From Clostridia bacterium (lineage in GTDB: Bacteria; Bacillota; Clostridia; Christensenellales; Aristaeellaceae), in the NCBI GenBank assembly GCA_016295665.1, contig JAEDKS010000140.1, positions 1-6,396 on the forward strand: 6,396 nt of DNA, given 5' to 3'. The notes beneath the pieces are model-generated. The model ran no database searches and was not told the DNA's origin. It saw only the letters and a program-made list of their open reading frames with translations. Shown in pieces: positions 6,185 through 6,396 of this stretch. The translations under genes were made by a program, and so were the position numbers. How positions within the stretch are numbered: the first letter of the stretch is position 1; each line of letters begins with the position of its first letter.

Positions 6185-6256
6185 GCGCCCGGGGCGAAGC
6201 CCCCAGCGCCGGTGCCCGGTGCCCTGCCCCTGCCCAGCGCCCGGGGCGAAGCCCCC
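6185..6256. repeat. Pair of 20-bp direct repeats, each a hairpin
   Basis: The 20-base unit beginning GCGCCCGGGGC occurs at 6185-6204 and again, identically, at 6237-6256. Each contains GGGGC-GAA-GCCCC, a tight 5-bp hairpin with a GAA loop. The second copy extends with outer CCC/GGG pairing across a bulged C. The 32 bp between them is low-complexity GC-rich sequence. They lie between the MATE stop and its terminator, so they would be in the mRNA 3' end. Confidence 0.6.
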
Positions 6257-6266
6257 GGGTGCCGTT

Positions 6267-6298
6267 GCCCCCGCTCCCCCGGAGCCGGGGGCCTTTTT
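6267..6298 (+). terminator. Intrinsic terminator of the MATE gene
   Basis: GCCCCCGCTCC (6267-6277) pairs with GGAGC-C-GGGGGC (6281-6292), an 11-bp stem with one bulged C and a CCC loop. It is followed by C and TTTTT (6294-6298). It is about 100 nt past the MATE stop codon and is the strongest intrinsic terminator in the window. Confidence 0.8.
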
Positions 6299-6325
6299 GC
6301 ACCCAAGCCGCCGGTTCCCCCCAAG

Positions 6326-6396
6326 CCTTCCCCGCTGGGGAAGGTGGCTTTGTCCGCAGGACGAAGCCGGATGTGGTCACCCCCCGGCAGCCACAG
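6326..6396. repeat. Multi-hairpin intergenic repeat, right copy (runs to window end)
   Basis: CCTTCCCC/GGGGAAGG with loop GCT (6326-6344) is followed by GGCTTTGTCC/GGACGAAGCC with loop GCA (6346-6368), which has one G-T wobble. A possible third stem TGTGG (6372-6376) with CCACA (6391-6395) comes last. The order and sizes resemble the element at 241-301, in the same orientation but with different sequence. From memory, 'ccttcccc...ggggaaggtggc' elements are common in Oscillospiraceae genomes. It may continue beyond the window. Confidence 0.55.

Noticed and set aside
4995..6380. Long minus-strand open frame opposite the MATE gene
   Set aside because: It is a Gly/Gln/His/Arg-rich antisense shadow that also runs through the terminator and the downstream repeat. 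The plus strand is clearly MATE.
1..6396. CRISPR array, insertion sequence or phage genes
   Set aside because: No regularly spaced repeats, transposase, integrase or phage-type protein is present. The visible repeats are isolated palindromic elements.

Overview
The window is high-GC DNA with strong G/C preference at third codon positions and clear AGGAGG-type ribosome binding sites. It also carries short, stem-loop-rich intergenic repeats of a kind I associate with gut Clostridia of the Oscillospiraceae (Faecalibacterium-like) group. The proteins (Fe/polyamine-class ABC importer, MATE exporter) fit a Firmicute. The taxonomic call rests on repeat style and codon use only, so it is moderate.

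Layout. Positions 1-33 may be the last codons of a rightward gene, followed by a possible terminator (50-85). Positions 86-236 have no gene but contain a strong hairpin (157-200). Positions 241-301 hold a three-hairpin repeat, part of which looks like the terminator of the leftward ABC operon. The operon occupies 4490 down to 299 on the minus strand: a secreted solute-binding protein (3297-4490), an ATPase with a C-terminal TOBE-like region (2220-3218) and a fused two-domain permease (299-2206). Between the first two genes lies a perfect 12-bp hairpin. The 273-bp divergent region 4491-4763 contains one promoter facing each way. A MATE-family exporter follows on the plus strand (4764-6170), with a good intrinsic terminator (6267-6298) and a second, differently sequenced multi-hairpin repeat (6326-6396).

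How the genes work together. The three minus-strand genes make a complete importer: binding protein outside, one polypeptide with both membrane halves, and an ATPase assumed to dimerise. Family resemblance is to the FbpABC/thiamine/phosphonate/polyamine class. The tyrosine pair used by ferric-binding proteins seems to be absent, so the substrate is unknown. The MATE gene is a separate transcription unit; nothing shows that importer and exporter share a substrate.

I see no clear novel multi-gene system. The points most worth following are the paired structured repeats, the operon's internal RNA structures, the operator-like dyad over the importer promoter, and the binding protein's missing lipobox.
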